This document shows positions 1-12,639 of a stretch of DNA of 64,000 nucleotides, piece by piece. A program made the position numbers and the translations under genes. The stretch lies in the NCBI GenBank assembly GCA_951804985.1, contig OX638132.1:2895529-2959528 (forward strand), written 5' to 3'. How positions within the stretch are numbered: position 1 is the first letter of the stretch; each line of letters begins with the position of its first letter. The DNA is from Dryomyza anilis. Lineage: Eukaryota; Arthropoda; Insecta; Diptera; Dryomyzidae. The notes under the pieces are model-generated. The model had not been told where the DNA came from, made no database searches, and worked only from the letters and a program-made list of their open reading frames with translations.

Positions 1-3000
1 GGCCAAAGTTGGCATATTTTATAGGTGGATTTTGCAGATTTAATTTGCCTTTTAAATTTTTCCAATCGACCACCGCAATCTAGAGGAATCCTAGAATCTT
101 TAAAACATTTCTTTTATCGCTCATAACTCGAGAACGGAGCGTCGTAGAGGGGTCAAAGTTGGCATATTTTATAGGTGGATTTTGCAGATTTAATTCGCCT
201 TTTAAATTTTTCCAATCGATCAACGGAATCTAGAAGAATCCTAGAATCTTTAAAACATTTCTTTAATCGCTCATAACTCGAGAACGGAGCGTCGTAGAGG
301 GGTCAAAGTTGGCATATTTTATAGGTGGATATTGCAGATTTAATCCGCCTTTTAAATTTTTCCAATCGATCAACGGAATCTAGAAGAATCCTAGAATATT
401 TAAAACATTTCTTTAATCGCTTATAACTCGAGAACGGAGCGTCGTAGAGGGGTCAAAGTTGGCATATTTTATAGGTGGATTTTGCTGATTTTTTTGGCAT
501 TTAAATTTTTCCAGTCGATCAACGGAATCTAGAGGAATCCTAGAATCTTTAAAACATTTCTTTAATCGCTCATAACTCGAGAACGGAGCGTCGTAGAGGG
601 GCCAAAGTTGCCATATTTTATAGGTGGATTTTGCAGATTTAATTTGCCTTTTAAATTTTTCCAATCGACCATCGCAATCTAGAAAAACCTTGAATATTTA
701 AAACATTTCTTTAATCACTCATAACTCGAGAACGGAGCGTCGTAGAGGGGTCAAAGTTGGCATATTTTATAGGTGGATTTTGCAGATTTAATTTGCCTTT
801 TAAATTTTTCCAATCGACCACCGCAATCTAGAGGAATCCTAGAATCTTTAAAACATTTCTTTAATCGCTCATAACTCGAGAACGGAGCGTCGTAGAGGGG
901 TCAAAGTTGGCATATTTTATAGGTGGATTTTGCAGATTTTTTTGGCATTTAAATTTTTCCAGTCGATCAACGGAATCTAGAGGAATCCTAGAATCTTTAA
1001 AACATCGCAATCTAGAAAAACCTTGAATATTTAAAACATTTCTTTAATCACTCATAACTCGAGAACGGAGCGTCGTAGAGGGGCCAAAGTTGCCATATTT
1101 TATAGGTGGATTTTGCAGATTTAATTTGCCTTTTAAATTTTTCCAATCGACCATCGCAATCTAGAGGAAACCTTGCATCTTTAAAACATTTCTTTAATCG
1201 CTCATAACTCGAGAACGGAGCGTCGTAGGTGGGTCAAAGTTGGCATATTTTTTAGGCTGATTTTGCAGATTTCATTTGCCTTTTAAATTTTTCCAGTCGA
1301 TCAACGCAATCTAGAGGAATCCTAGAATATTTAAAACATTTCTTTAATCGCTCATAACTGTAGAACGGGGCGTCGTAGAGGGGTCAAAGTTGGCATATTT
1401 TATAGGTGGATTTTGCAGATTTAATTTGCCTTTTAAATTTTTCCAATCGATCAACGGAATCTAGAAGAATCCTAGAATCTTTAAAACATTTCTTTAATCG
1501 CTCATAACTAGAGAACGGAGCGTCGTAGAGGGGTCAAAGTTGGCATATTTTATAGGTGGATTTTGCAGATTTATTTCGCCTTTTAAATTTTTCCAATCGA
1601 TCAACGGAATCTAGAAGAATCCTAGAATCTTTAAAACATTTCTTTAATCGCTCATAACTCGAGAACGGAGCGTCGTAGAGGGGTCAAAGTTGGCATATTT
1701 TATATGTGGATTTTGCAGATTTAATTTGCCTTTTAAATTTTTCCAATCGACCATCGCAATCTAGAAAAACCTTGAATATTTAAAGCATTTCTTTAATCGC
1801 TTATAACTCGAGAACGGAGCGTCGTAGAGGGGTCAAAGTTGGCATATTTTATAGGTGGATTTTGCAGATTTTTTTGGCTTTTAAATTTTTCCAGTCGATC
1901 AACGGAATCTAGAGGAATCCTAGAATCTTTAAAACATTTCTTTAATCGCTCATAACTCGAGAACGGAGCGTCGTAGAGGGGCCAAAGTTGGCATATTTTA
2001 TAGGTGGATTTTGCAGATTTTATTTGCCTTTTAAATTTTTCCAATCGATCAACGGAATCTAGAGGAAACCTTGCATCTTTAAAACATTTCTTTAATCGCT
2101 CATAACTCGAGAACGGAGCGTCGTAGGTGGGTCAAAGTTGGCATATTTTTTAGGCTGATTTTGCAGATTTCATTTGCCTTTTAAATTTTTCCAGTCGATC
2201 AACGCAATCTAGAGGAATCCTAGAATATTTAAAACATTTCTTTAATCGCTCATAACTGTAGAACGGGGCGTCGTAGAGGGGTCAAAGTTGGCATATTTTA
2301 TAGGTGGATTTTGCAGATTTAATTTGCCTTTTAAATTTTTCCAATCGATCAACGGAATCTAGAAGAATCCTAGAATCTTTAAAACATTTCTTTAATCGCT
2401 CATAACTAGAGAACGGAGCGTCGTAGAGGGGTCAAAGTTGGCAAGAATTTTTAGGCGGATTATGCAGATTTAATTTGCCTTTTAAATTTTTCCAGTCGAT
2501 CAACGGAATCTAGAGGAATCCTAAAATCTTTAAAACATTTCTTTAATCGCTCATAACTCGAGAACGGAGCGTCATAGATGGGTCAAAGTTGGCATATTTT
2601 ATAGGTGGATTTTGCAGATTTTATTTGCCTTTTAAATTTTTCCAATCGATCAACGGAATCTAGAGGAAACCTTGCATCTTTAAAACATTTCTTTAATCGC
2701 TCATAACTCGAGAACGGAGCGTCGTAGGTGGGTCAAAGTTGGCATATTTTTTAGGCTGATTTTGCAGATTTCATTTGCCTTTTAAATTTTTCCAGTCGAT
2801 CAACGCAATCTAGAGGAATCCTAGAATATTTAAAACATTTCTTTAATCGCTCATAACTCGAGAACGGAGCGTCGTAGGTGGGTCAAAGTTGGCATATTTT
2901 TTAGGCTGATTTTGCAGATTTCATTTGCCTTTTAAATTTTTCCAGTCGATCAACGGAATCTAGAGGAATCCTAGAATCTTTAAAACATTTCTTTAATCGC

Positions 3001-3938
3001 TCATAACTCGAGAACGGAGCGTCGTAGAGGGGCCAAAGTTGGCATATTTTATAGGTGGATTTTGCAGATTTTATTTGCCTTTTAAATTTTTCCAATCGAT
3101 CAACGGAATCTAGAGGAAACCTTGCATCTTTAAAACATTTCTTTAATCGCTCATAACTCGAGAACGGAGCGTCGTAGGTGGGTCAAAGTTGGCATATTTT
3201 TTAGGCTGATTTTGCAGATTTCATTTGCCTTTTAAATTTTTCCAGTCGATCAACGCAATCTAGAGGAATCCTAGAATATTTAAAACATTTCTTTAATCGC
3301 TCATAACTGTAGAACGGGGCGTCGTAGAGGGGTCAAAGTTGGCATATTTTATAGGTGGATTTTGCAGATTTAATTTGCCTTTTAAATTTTTCCAATCGAT
3401 CAACGGAATCTAGAAGAATCCTAGAATCTTTAAAACATTTCTTTAATCGCTCATAACTAGAGAACGGAGCGTCGTAGAGGGGTCAAAGTTGGCAAGAATT
3501 TTTAGGCGGATTATGCAGATTTAATTTGCCTTTTAAATTTTTCCAGTCGATCAACGGAATCTAGAGGAATCCTAAAATCTTTAAAACATTTCTTTAATCG
3601 CTCATAACTCGAGAACGGAGCGTCATAGATGGGTCAAAGTTGGCATATTTTATAGGTGGATTTTGCAGATTTTATTTGCCTTTTAAATTTTTCCAATCGA
3701 TCAACGGAATCTAGAGGAAACCTTGCAACTTTAAAACATTTCTTTAATCGCTCATAACTAGAGAACGGAGCGTCGTAGAGGGGTCAAAGTTGGCAAGAAT
3801 TTTTTGGCGGATTTTGCAGATTTAATTTGCCTTTTAAATTTTTCCAGTCGATCAACGGAATCTAGAGGAATCCTAGAATCTTTAAAACATTTCTTTAATC
3901 GCTCATAACTCGAGAACGGAGCGTCGTAGAGGGGTCAA
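1..3938. repeat. ~150-bp satellite array with higher-order repeats
   Basis: About 26 head-to-tail monomers. The landmark CAAAGTTGG recurs at 4, 154, 304, 454, 603, 752, 902, 1085, 1235, 1385, 1535, 1685, 1834, 1983, 2133, 2283, 2433, 2584, 2734, 2884, 3034, 3184, 3334, 3484, 3635 and 3785, so the period is 149-151 bp. The exception is 902 to 1085 (183 bp), where a partial monomer of about 34 bp is duplicated. Most monomers carry CTCGAG and TCTAGA sites. Variant monomers recur together: the version with GTAGAACGGGG occurs near 1350, 2250 and 3300, and the one with GGCAAGAATTTTT near 2440 and 3490. This shows larger duplicated blocks of about 900 and 1050 bp (6 and 7 monomers). The array runs off the left edge and stops sharply at 3938. 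Open frames of 64-83 codons inside it repeat with the monomer and are not genes. Centromeric or heterochromatic satellite is plausible but not shown. Confidence 0.97.
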
Positions 3939-5842
3939 AAAAAGATTAAAAAAACACAATTATATTTTAAATCAATGAAGGTTACTCATACGTCAACACA
4001 TTTTAAATATGGAAAAAGCTATAACTTATATGCTGCACATTTAAAGATTACATTTTTGTACACAATTTAGGAATACATTTAATATATGCTAAAATAAAAT
4101 TATTTTCTCTTCTTTCTATATCGAAAACTTGTTGTTTTGTCTTCATGCTCTACAAACGAAATGCAAATTTCGACAACACACAAAGATTACTAATTAATTC
4201 GAAGTAGTGCATGCTCCGAAAACAATAACACAAAAACAACCAATAAACAAGAGCTCAAAACAAAGATGCGCTCGGAAGCAAACCGCACGCAATGCACTTC
4301 CAAAGCATTTTCTTTTAATTCTATTGATTTGGCAAATATTTGCAGCACATTTCGAACAGTACCAACCAACAAAAACTGCTGGCAAATACATAGTTTTAAT
4401 TTAGTATAAATTCAATTGGGAGACCCAATTACTTTGTGCTAAATTCACTCAAACAAAATGCACTGCCAATGAAAACAAAACAAGTATCGCACTCGCATCC
4501 GGATCCGCATCCTTTGGCCCCCACAACTGCTGCTGCTGCATTTGGGGCAAAGACTGCCTGCAGGTGTTTTCCTTACATTTGATGACAGTTTTGTTTGGCA
4601 TATTCTAAGGGCAAGGAGGTGCTCGAAGTAGGCCAAGACAAGAGTCTGGTACTGCATGCGCAGCTGTCATTCAATGGGTGGCATTGATGTGAGTGGTGTC
4701 AAGTTGAAGGTGCTGCTGCGGTTCCAAATGCTTCATGTCTGTGTTGAAAATTTAATTAAACAAGTGCACAATGTTAAATGAATTTTATTATTTTGATGAA
4801 AGTTACTGCACATGCCCGGAAGTGCACATATCTTACATATATTTACAAAAATAATACCAGGCATGAGTCGAGTTTGCAGAGTGTGTAAGTTTACGCTCTA
4901 AGTGTAATTTTGTAATTTAAGGTTTACATTTTACAATGCCCTGACTGCAGACAGTTAAACTCTACACAAATATTAAATTGTTCTCATACGCACTGCAGTT
5001 CCAGGGAAGATAAACTCAAATCAAAAAATAAAAAATTTTAAAGTTATTTTAAACACTTTATTACGTACACAAAATGTTTAACTTATGTCAAACTAAAACG
5101 CTGTGCTATCTGTGCGCCAGGGACTACATGCGACAGCAACAACAGCAGCAACACAACGACAAATGTTGCTGCCAAATATGTTGCTGTTAATATTTGTTGA
5201 ACTTGTACTTTGGCGTACAATAAAAGTTTACAATGTTGTTGCCAGTGTCGGTTGCTACACTTGTCGGTTATTGTTTGAAATTGTTCGCATTCAAATGTGC
5301 GGCGAATTATTTTTGATATTTTTATTTTTATTTTTTTTTTTGCTAACCTGCAACAGTGCCTTAACTTGCAGCCGCACCGCACTGCGGCAACACTTGACAG
5401 CGCGCTTCATTGTCGATCATAAAAAAATTGTCAGTTGCAATTTGTTGCGGCCACTTGCGACAGTTTTTATTATTATTTTGTATTTTTTTTTTAATATTTC
5501 CTGTCATCAAATTGTTTTGACCGCAGGCGAGCTGGGCGGTTCATCATTAAAAGTTGCACTTTTTGCGGAATTTATTTTTATGTTTTTCTCTTTTTCGCCT
5601 CACTTTTATTGCAATGCTTTGTGCTTGGCATTGCAAAGCGCTGACATATTTTCTTGCATTTTTTTCGAGCGCCACCATTTTAATCAGAATAACATGTTGT
5701 GGTGCCGCCGCGCTAAAATGTTGCACACTAAGTGTTGCCAGCCTGCAGCAATTTGTTTTATTTATTTTTTTATAATTTTCATTTTAACTTCTAGCAGTAG
5801 TTTATTCAAGCACTTGATTTAATGTCTTTGTTTGTATCTGTC
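3939..5842. other. Non-repetitive DNA right of the satellite, no supported gene
   Basis: 3939-4200 is AT-rich. 4200-5820 is more complex and contains CAA/TTG-rich stretches typical of fly introns and intergenic DNA. The longest open frame (239 codons, plus strand, 5103-5822) is rich in F, I and L from T-runs, overlaps other open frames on both strands, and shows no domain or splice structure I recognise. I do not call it a gene. Confidence 0.6.
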
Positions 5843-5870
5843 TCACACACACACATACACACACACACAT
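5843..5870. repeat. (CA)n microsatellite
   Basis: Short CA dinucleotide run with one interruption (CACATACAC). Confidence 0.9.
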
Positions 5871-6234
5871 TGCTATATTGTCCATCATTAATGACAGCAA
5901 AGACGCCGCTAATTTGTGGCGCGCATTAAGCGCAAGTGTTGCCAATTTAACGGTGTTGCATGTTGCACTTTGAACGCGCATAAATAATGCCATTGTGTTG
6001 TTGTGTTTGTGCAATGGCAACTGTGTTTGTATTGAGTTAAAGTAGGGCTTCTCATTGAATAGACAGACATTTCTATTATTTTAAAACAATTTTAAAACGG
6101 TTTTTTGTAATGTGAAAAAAAAATACAAAAGATTCAGCTCTAGAAATTTATATAGTAATATTTCTGGTAAACTTGTGTCATTTTTAAAACACTTTCTAAG
6201 ACTCTTTAGAATATCGGTTCGAATCTGGTTTAAA

Positions 6235-6500
6235 AATCTTTGAAATATTGTATCGATTCCGATTCCGGCTCGAACAAAAACATATTATTAGTTCCCATTC
6301 CCGTTCCATACATTTTTATTAATGATTCCAATTCCGATTCTTTGCCTGTCCATGACAGGAACTAAAATATAGGTTTCGGTTCTAGTTCAAAGAATTTTAA
6401 AGCAGCGTGTTCCAAATATATGTGTTCCGATTCCATACATTTGGTTAATAACGGTTCCGATTCCGGTTCCAAAAATCGAAACGGTTACAATTCCAATTTT
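6235..6500. repeat. Degenerate short-period repeat (TTCCGATTCCGG)
   Basis: The motif TTCCGATTCCGGTTCC and close variants recur about ten times with irregular spacing. This looks like a decayed 6-12 bp minisatellite of unknown origin. Confidence 0.75.
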
Positions 6501-7570
6501 TTGCGGTAATTGCTTTTGATTTTATTTTTCTTTATTTAGGGATTTTTTTGTGTTTGCTTTTATTTTGGTTCATATTTCTGCATTAATTATATATGTGTCG
6601 ATTTTTGCTACTGTTATTGATTTGTTTTTACGTTTTTGTGTTTTTTGAATATATTTTATTTTTGATTTTATGTTTTTGTTTTTAATTTTGATTTTGTGTT
6701 TTTTATTTAGGATTTTTTGTGTTTGCTTTCGTTTTTATTTCTTTTCGTGTTTCTGCTTTAATTATGTGTCTATTTTTCTATTGTTATTGATTTGTGTTTG
6801 CGATTTTGCTTTTGTGTGCTTTTGTTGTATTTTACTTTAAATTGTGATTTTAGGTTTAAAATATGTATTTTTATATTTTCCTTTTTATTTTGTGTTTTGC
6901 TTTTAGTTTTTTAGTTTCGTGTTTTTAGGAATTTTTTTTTTGTTGGGTATTTTGTGTTTTGCTTTTAGTTTTTTAGTTTTGTGTTTTTAGGAATTTTTTT
7001 ATGTTGGGTATTTTTTGTTTTGGCTTTAGTATTTATTTTGATTTCTACATTATTTTAGCTATTTAGTTTTTCTTTAGTTTTTATTATAGTGTTTATTTTT
7101 ATTTTTGCTTTTGTATTTTTTATTTTTTTTTGTGTTCACGTTTTACTTTTGTGTTTTTCTTCAGATTTTGAGTTTTTAGTTTTGATTTTGTGTATTTGCT
7201 GGTTTATCTGCCATTATTTTTTGGCGTTTGCAATGTGTTTTTGTTTTTGTCATTATTTTTTTTAATTTCTGGTGTTTGTATTTTTTTTTTTTTGTCTTTT
7301 TTCTATTCTTTGTCTTTTTTCTATTCTTTTTTCTATTTCTAATTTGGCATTTGTTTTTCGTTTGTCTTTGACTCTGTATTTTTGTTTTTGCTATATTTCA
7401 TTTTTCTTTATTTTTGGATTTTTGTCTTAAGGATTCTTTGTTTTTGATTTTTATTTTTTAGTTTTTAGTTTTTGCTATTACTTTTTCATTTTATTTTCTT
7501 ATTTTGATTGATGTTCCTGCTTTTGTGTGTTGTATTTGTGATTTTTTCAATATTTTTTGGGAATTTAAAT
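6500..7570. repeat. T-rich cryptically simple tract (TTTTGTGTTTTTGC)
   Basis: About 1.07 kb built from permutations of TTTTTGTGTTTTTGCTTTT. Part is nearly duplicated: GGAATTTTTTT-TGTTGGGTATTTT occurs near 6929 and 6990. The composition is the complement of the A-rich interiors of the Helitron-like elements at 17260-17750, 38870-39990 and 47480-47850. No element ends could be found here, so the link is by composition only. Confidence 0.75.
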
Positions 7571-8283
7571 TATTCTCAGATTTTTGTCAGCAACCGTATA
7601 AAACTGAAAATAATTATACCGAAAATAAAATAGCAGCTAAAACTTAAACGTTAACCTAAATAATATAAAATAGATAATTGAACTGTTTTTGAAAACTGAT
7701 TAAAAAAATAAAAATTTTTAAACGAAGTAACTTCAAAGCAATCATCTGGAGGTCACACGTTTGGATTTATCTAATAAGGCCGTTTTATTTATTCTTTTTC
7801 ACTTTAGACGACATTTTTGTTTCATAACCCCATGTAGGAAAATCAATTGGCTGAAGCTTGGTCCAAGTCTGTACCCAATACTGAAGGGAGACTGGCTAAA
7901 GCTTTGAGGGATATCTAGAGTCAAACTTGGCAACAAGTAGGATAGGTTGGCATCAAGAAGGATAGGTAGGATACTAGTTTTCGCAGCAGGTATGACTGGT
8001 AAAAATGTAAGGCCCAAGTAACAAAACAAAATTGGACCGGAATTATATCTCTCGAATTTCTGTCGTTATTATTTTTGATAAATTCGTCCATATGCTACGT
8101 ATTAAGTTTTAAATCCGTTCAAATACCATAACTAGAAAAATAAAAAAAAAGTCAAATACAAAACAAGATCCTTTTTTTAAATTAAAGAACTTAAAAACGC
8201 ATAAAGTAATCGAAACGTGTGAACGATATTCACTTTCGAGCCCTGATTAAGTTCTGCTGATGTTTTATGTGGTTTGCTTATTT
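7570..8283. other. AT-rich DNA with a more complex block at 7740-8060
   Basis: No gene supported. A 76-codon minus-strand open frame (7799-8029) lies in the higher-complexity block. Nothing in it is recognisable; it could be a transposon remnant. Confidence 0.4.
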
Positions 8284-8325
8284 TTTGTCTGTCTATTTGT
8301 TTGTCTGTCTGTTTGTCTGCCCATC
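8284..8325. repeat. TGTC/TTTG microsatellite
   Basis: Run of GTCTGTCTATTTGTTTGTCT-like tetranucleotides, imperfect. Confidence 0.8.
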
Positions 8326-9200
8326 TCGTCGTTTATTGGTACGATTTGTGTGTTTATTCGTTGCTTGTCTCCGTCCGTTTGTTCGTTGCATTTGCTGCCA
8401 CAATGTGATTGAGTTATAGCCGCACAAAGGCATTTTTGGCATTTGCCACACGCAGTCATTTGTCACAGAGTGCAGTTGAGTCACGGTGTACATTGCACGT
8501 CGGTGTATTATATATGTGTCTGTCTATCACTATTTTCTGGCTGTGTTTATTTATTTACATAAAAGTAGACCTATATTACCCAGGTCAAATTGTAAGCCAA
8601 AAAATAACTTCAAAACACAAAATTATTTGGCTTTATTTAGTGAAATTATAAATTATTAGTAAAAATTAAAATTATTAGTGAACTAATTGAAACCTGAAAA
8701 ATTTTATATTTATTTTTTTTTTATATAAATTTTATATTTTATTTTTTAATTAATTAAAAAATTAAAATTTGTCAACTTTTTATAAATATTTAAAATTTTA
8801 TTAATAATTATAATATTAGTAAATATAAATAGGGAAATTAAGAAAATTATAATTAGGGTAATTGAGTTCTTTGCAATTTTTGAACCTTCTCTGTAAAGCG
8901 CTTCATATTTGAGATCAGCGTGCACAAAATGTCAACTTCGCAATATTTTTGCTGCAAAAATGGAAAATTTTAAAATTTTGTTTTTAAAAATCTAAGTACC
9001 TCTGCGCGTTACTGACCAACGTTCTTTCTTTTGCAGAGACTCCAAGGAATATATTAACCAAAGTTTAATAATGTGTTTTATGCTCTTTTTTGTGTTCGTT
9101 TTGTGTCCACCTTTAGCGCCATAAAGTGTTTGTGTTTATTTTAAATATTCATTAAAAAAAGGTGAATGAATTATTTAAAAAGTTGTTAACGCGTGTGCAT
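8326..9200. other. AT-rich DNA, nothing recognised
   Basis: 8640-8870 is almost pure A/T with many TTAATTAATT stretches. No gene, RNA or mobile element could be supported. Confidence 0.5.
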
Positions 9201-10520
9201 TTTTAAACACAACAAAAGTGCGGTAGCAACCAAAGGGACAGCAATTGTAATAATGACAACACTGTGAAAAATAAAACCAATACCATTAAAAGCATACAAA
9301 AAACAAAAGTAAAAATCAATGTTATGAAAAATTAAAAAAAAATGAAGTAATGCAGAAACAGAAAAAACGAAAAATATAAGTAAAGAATAGTAAAGAAAAC
9401 AAAACAAAACAAAACAACATAAAAAAGAAATAAAAAAAAACAAAAGAAAAACATACAAAAATAAATAGAATATAAAAAACGACAAATGGATAAAAAAATA
9501 AAAGAAAAAAAAACGAAACAAAAAGAAAAAAATAAAATAAAAGAAAAACCAGTTAAAAAATAAAAAGGAAAACAAAACATATAACAAAAAAAATACAACA
9601 AAGGCGATTTATCAAGAGAAAAGAAAAAGAAAAGAACAGAAAAGAAAAGAACAGAAAAGAAAAGAAAAGAAAAGAAAAGAAAAGAAAAGAAAAGAAAAGA
9701 AAAGAAAAGAAAAGAAAAGAAAAGAAAAGAAAAGAAAAGAAAAGAAAAGAAAAGAAAAGAAAAGAAAAGAAAAGAAAAGAAAAGAAAAGAAAAGAAAAGA
9801 AAAGAAAAGAAAAGAAAAGAAAAGAAAAGAAAAGAAAAGAAAATAAAAGAAAAGAAAAGAAAAGAAAAGAAAAGAAAAGAAAAGAAAAGAAAAGAAAAGA
9901 AAAGAAAAGAAAAGAAAATAAAAGAACAGAAAAGAAAAGAAAAGAAAAGAAAAGAAAAGAAAAGAAAAGAAAAGAAAAGAAAAGAAAAGAAAAGGAAAGA
10001 AAAGAAAAGAAAAGAAAAGAAAAGAAAAGAAAAGAAAAGAAAAGAAAAGAAAAGAAAAGAAAAGAAAAGAAAAGAAAAGAAAGAAAAGAAAATAAAATAA
10101 AAGAAAAGAAAAGAAAATAAAATAAAAGAAAGAAAAAAAAGAAAAGAAAAGGAAAGAAAAGAAAAGAAAAGAAAAGAAAAGAAAGAAAAAAAAAAGAAAA
10201 AGAAAAAAAAAGATATGAAAAAATAAAAGAAAAGCAAAAAAATAAAAGAAAAGTAAAAAAAAAAAGAAAAAAAATAAAAATAAAAGAAAATAAAAGAAAA
10301 GAAAATAAAAAGAAGAGAAGAGACATGACAATAAACATAATCATAAAAGAAAAAACAAAAACATACCAAAATAAAAATAAACAAAAAATACAAAAATATA
10401 ATAGAAAAAAATTACTAAGAAAATAAAAGAAAAAAATTAAAACAAAAAAACATTATAAAAAGAAAAAAAAGAAAGGAAAACAAAAAAAAAAAACAAAAGA
10501 ACAAAAAAAGGGAAATTTAA
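9201..10520. repeat. A-rich simple-sequence domain surrounding an AAAAG microsatellite
   Basis: About 1.3 kb, nearly all purine on the plus strand, built from A-runs interrupted by G or C. The flanks of the AAAAG core are degenerate versions of the core (AAAGAAAAAAAAG, AAAATAAAAG), as expected if an old microsatellite decays at its edges. Long minus-strand open frames here (239-353 codons of F, L and S) are caused by the repeat. Confidence 0.9.
9616..10082. repeat. (AAAAG)n microsatellite, about 470 bp
   Basis: About 90 tandem copies of AAAAG, interrupted near 9841 (AAATAAAAG), 9915-9927 (ATAAAAGAACAG) and 9991 (AAAGGAAAG). It is a polypurine/polypyrimidine strand pair. The 5-nt unit is not a multiple of 3, so one minus-strand frame reads a repeating 5-residue peptide (FSFLF) without stops. 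Confidence 0.98.
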
Positions 10521-10940
10521 AAGTGAATTTGAATGCGATTTGCCTTTGGGAATTCAAATTCATCTATAATTTTTGCAATATCAAATAAATTATTCAAATT
10601 CCCAATAGATTTTTCAGATTTTAAAATGAAAAATCTCGATTTTTTTTTTGGTATTTTATCAATTTCAAATGGAAAAATCATATTTTCAAGTTGAAATAGA
10701 ATTTTCTCAATTCGAAAAGAAATATCTCAATACCTGATAAAAATTTCATTGTTTTTAAATGGAATATTCCAAGCTTTGTTGTGATTTTATGTATCTCAAA
10801 TGGATATGGAATTGTCTCAACTCACTTGAAATGTCTCCCAATTTCAAATGAAAAATTATAAATTAAAAGCTATTGTATTCTTTTAAAATATTTATTTCTG
10901 TCGATGTATCAAATATCAAAAAAAAAAAAGAAAAACTTTT
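10520..10940. repeat. Degenerate AATTTCAAATGG repeat
   Basis: Variants of AATTTCAAATGGAAAAATC recur with irregular spacing. The same word type makes up the tract at 29100-29365, so the two may share an origin. Confidence 0.6.
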
Positions 10941-12639
10941 ACACAACAGAAAAAAACTTCACTGAGTAACAGTGAAAGTTAAGCCATTAGAGGTTTTACG
11001 CTCAGATCTGGCAACGCCATGCAACATTGTGCACATTGATGTCCACTGTCAATGCTGCTGCTACGTTTTTGTCACCATTTTATTTCCACTTCTACTCAAG
11101 CTGCCCGCTTCGCTTCATTTGATGCTGCGTTGTTTTCTATGCGTTTCCGGTCGCACTTGTGACTACTGTGTGTTAAGCTGTGAAAAGGGTTTTAATACGT
11201 TTTTATTGTAGTTGCGGGTGGCAGGTGCCCGTGTCCGTGAACACATTCACTGCCACAACGACAACTGCGCCAAACAACGTGCGACAGTTTTTCAGCGTGC
11301 GTGCCTGCAATTATTATGCTGCCAGCAACATGCTTGGTTGCTGTTGTTGCAATTTTGAACCTTTTTAGCGCTCGTTGGAGATAACGTGTTTAAATTTAAA
11401 AAAACTTTTTGTACAAGACGAAATTTTGAATTTAATGCACACAAAAATATTTAAAATGATATATGAAATATTTAATTCTTAAATTTTAAAAAATATATTC
11501 ACACATTTTATGCATTTAAATAAATAACTTTTAAATTGATTTCGCCATGCATGGCGATAATTTAATCAAAATATTATCAGCATCAATATGTCGCACTAAA
11601 AAAATATTATATATTTTTATTATTTTTCAGTTTTATCTGTGCGTGTTGCATTTTAAATTAATGCAATTTGGCTTGCAGCACAAAACAATAAAAAATAATT
11701 AATATTTAAACAGCAGAATTCGAATAGAAACATCATTTAAAATGCAATAATCTACGTATTAAATGTTTTTAATTTGAGCATCACTTTTAAATTATGCTAA
11801 ATATATTAGATTTGCATTAATTAAAATTAATTATTGTAAATATTGCCTCTAAACACAAAAAATATAAATGCTAAATAATTGATTTAATTTATGTAACACT
11901 TGACGTATGCGTAACATGTAATTTTAATGTATAAAACTAAGCATTAAACAAAGCTATTAAATATTTATTATAATGCTATAAAAAAGGCGCAAATATTAGG
12001 TTTTCATATTATTAAAATATTTTTTATATACCATAGAAAAATAAGTTGAAAAAAATTAAAAGAATTTCGGAACAAAGTTTCTAGCAAATAACATTTAATT
12101 TCTAAAAAGTTAAGTGTGACATATCATTTTAAAGTTAATCGTATGTGCAATAGTATAAAAATGTCATTACTAACTAGTTAGAATAAAATTTAGATACTTT
12201 AGACATTTATAATTATAGTAGTACGAAATGTTTTGTGTTGGTCAAGTCGTAAAACTGTAATGGATAACTATATATTAATAATTCTACAAACCTTAATTTT
12301 ATTAATAGGTTTAAAATTAAGTAAAAAAGAAAATTTAGCGATACCTTTTTTAACTTGTGGCAATAATAATGTAATTGAAAATTGCCGTTAAAAGAATAAA
12401 AATATCCTTTAGGCTCTTTGCGCAACATCACAGGCTCAATTTTTGCAAGCTTTTTAAGGCTTATGCCTAGATTTAGAGGTTCTAGGTTCTGAAAGACGAC
12501 GCGGAGTCAAAAACAGAAAAATTGATTTTAAATTGTTCATACAAATTTGAATCGGTCTACTGTGTAATAATAATAAAAAAAGATAATTCGACGTACAGCG
12601 GTAATGTGTCAAAAAGAGACGAATAATCATTAAGCGCAT
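10941..12639. other. Complex island (10960-11370) then AT-rich DNA
   Basis: 10960-11370 has mixed composition with TGCTGCTG and GTTGTTG words and two short overlapping open frames (79 and 62 codons) of no recognisable family. 11370-12640 is AT-rich with no supported feature. Confidence 0.45.

Noticed and set aside
413..3095. 83-, 83- and 64-codon near-identical minus-strand frames in the satellite
   Set aside because: They recur with the 150-bp monomer and are interrupted in most monomers; satellite artefacts.
1..3938. Possible CRISPR-like array
   Set aside because: There are no unique spacers between short repeats: the whole 150-bp monomer is repeated, and the context is a fly genome.
5103..5822. 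239-codon plus-strand open frame
   Set aside because: Hydrophobic composition from T-runs, overlapping frames on both strands, no domain, no splice sites, irregular Cys/Phe content.
9332..10393. 353-codon minus-strand open frame (and overlapping 263- and 239-codon frames)
   Set aside because: Translation of the AAAAG microsatellite and its A-rich flanks; all three minus frames stay open and give the same F/S/L repeat.
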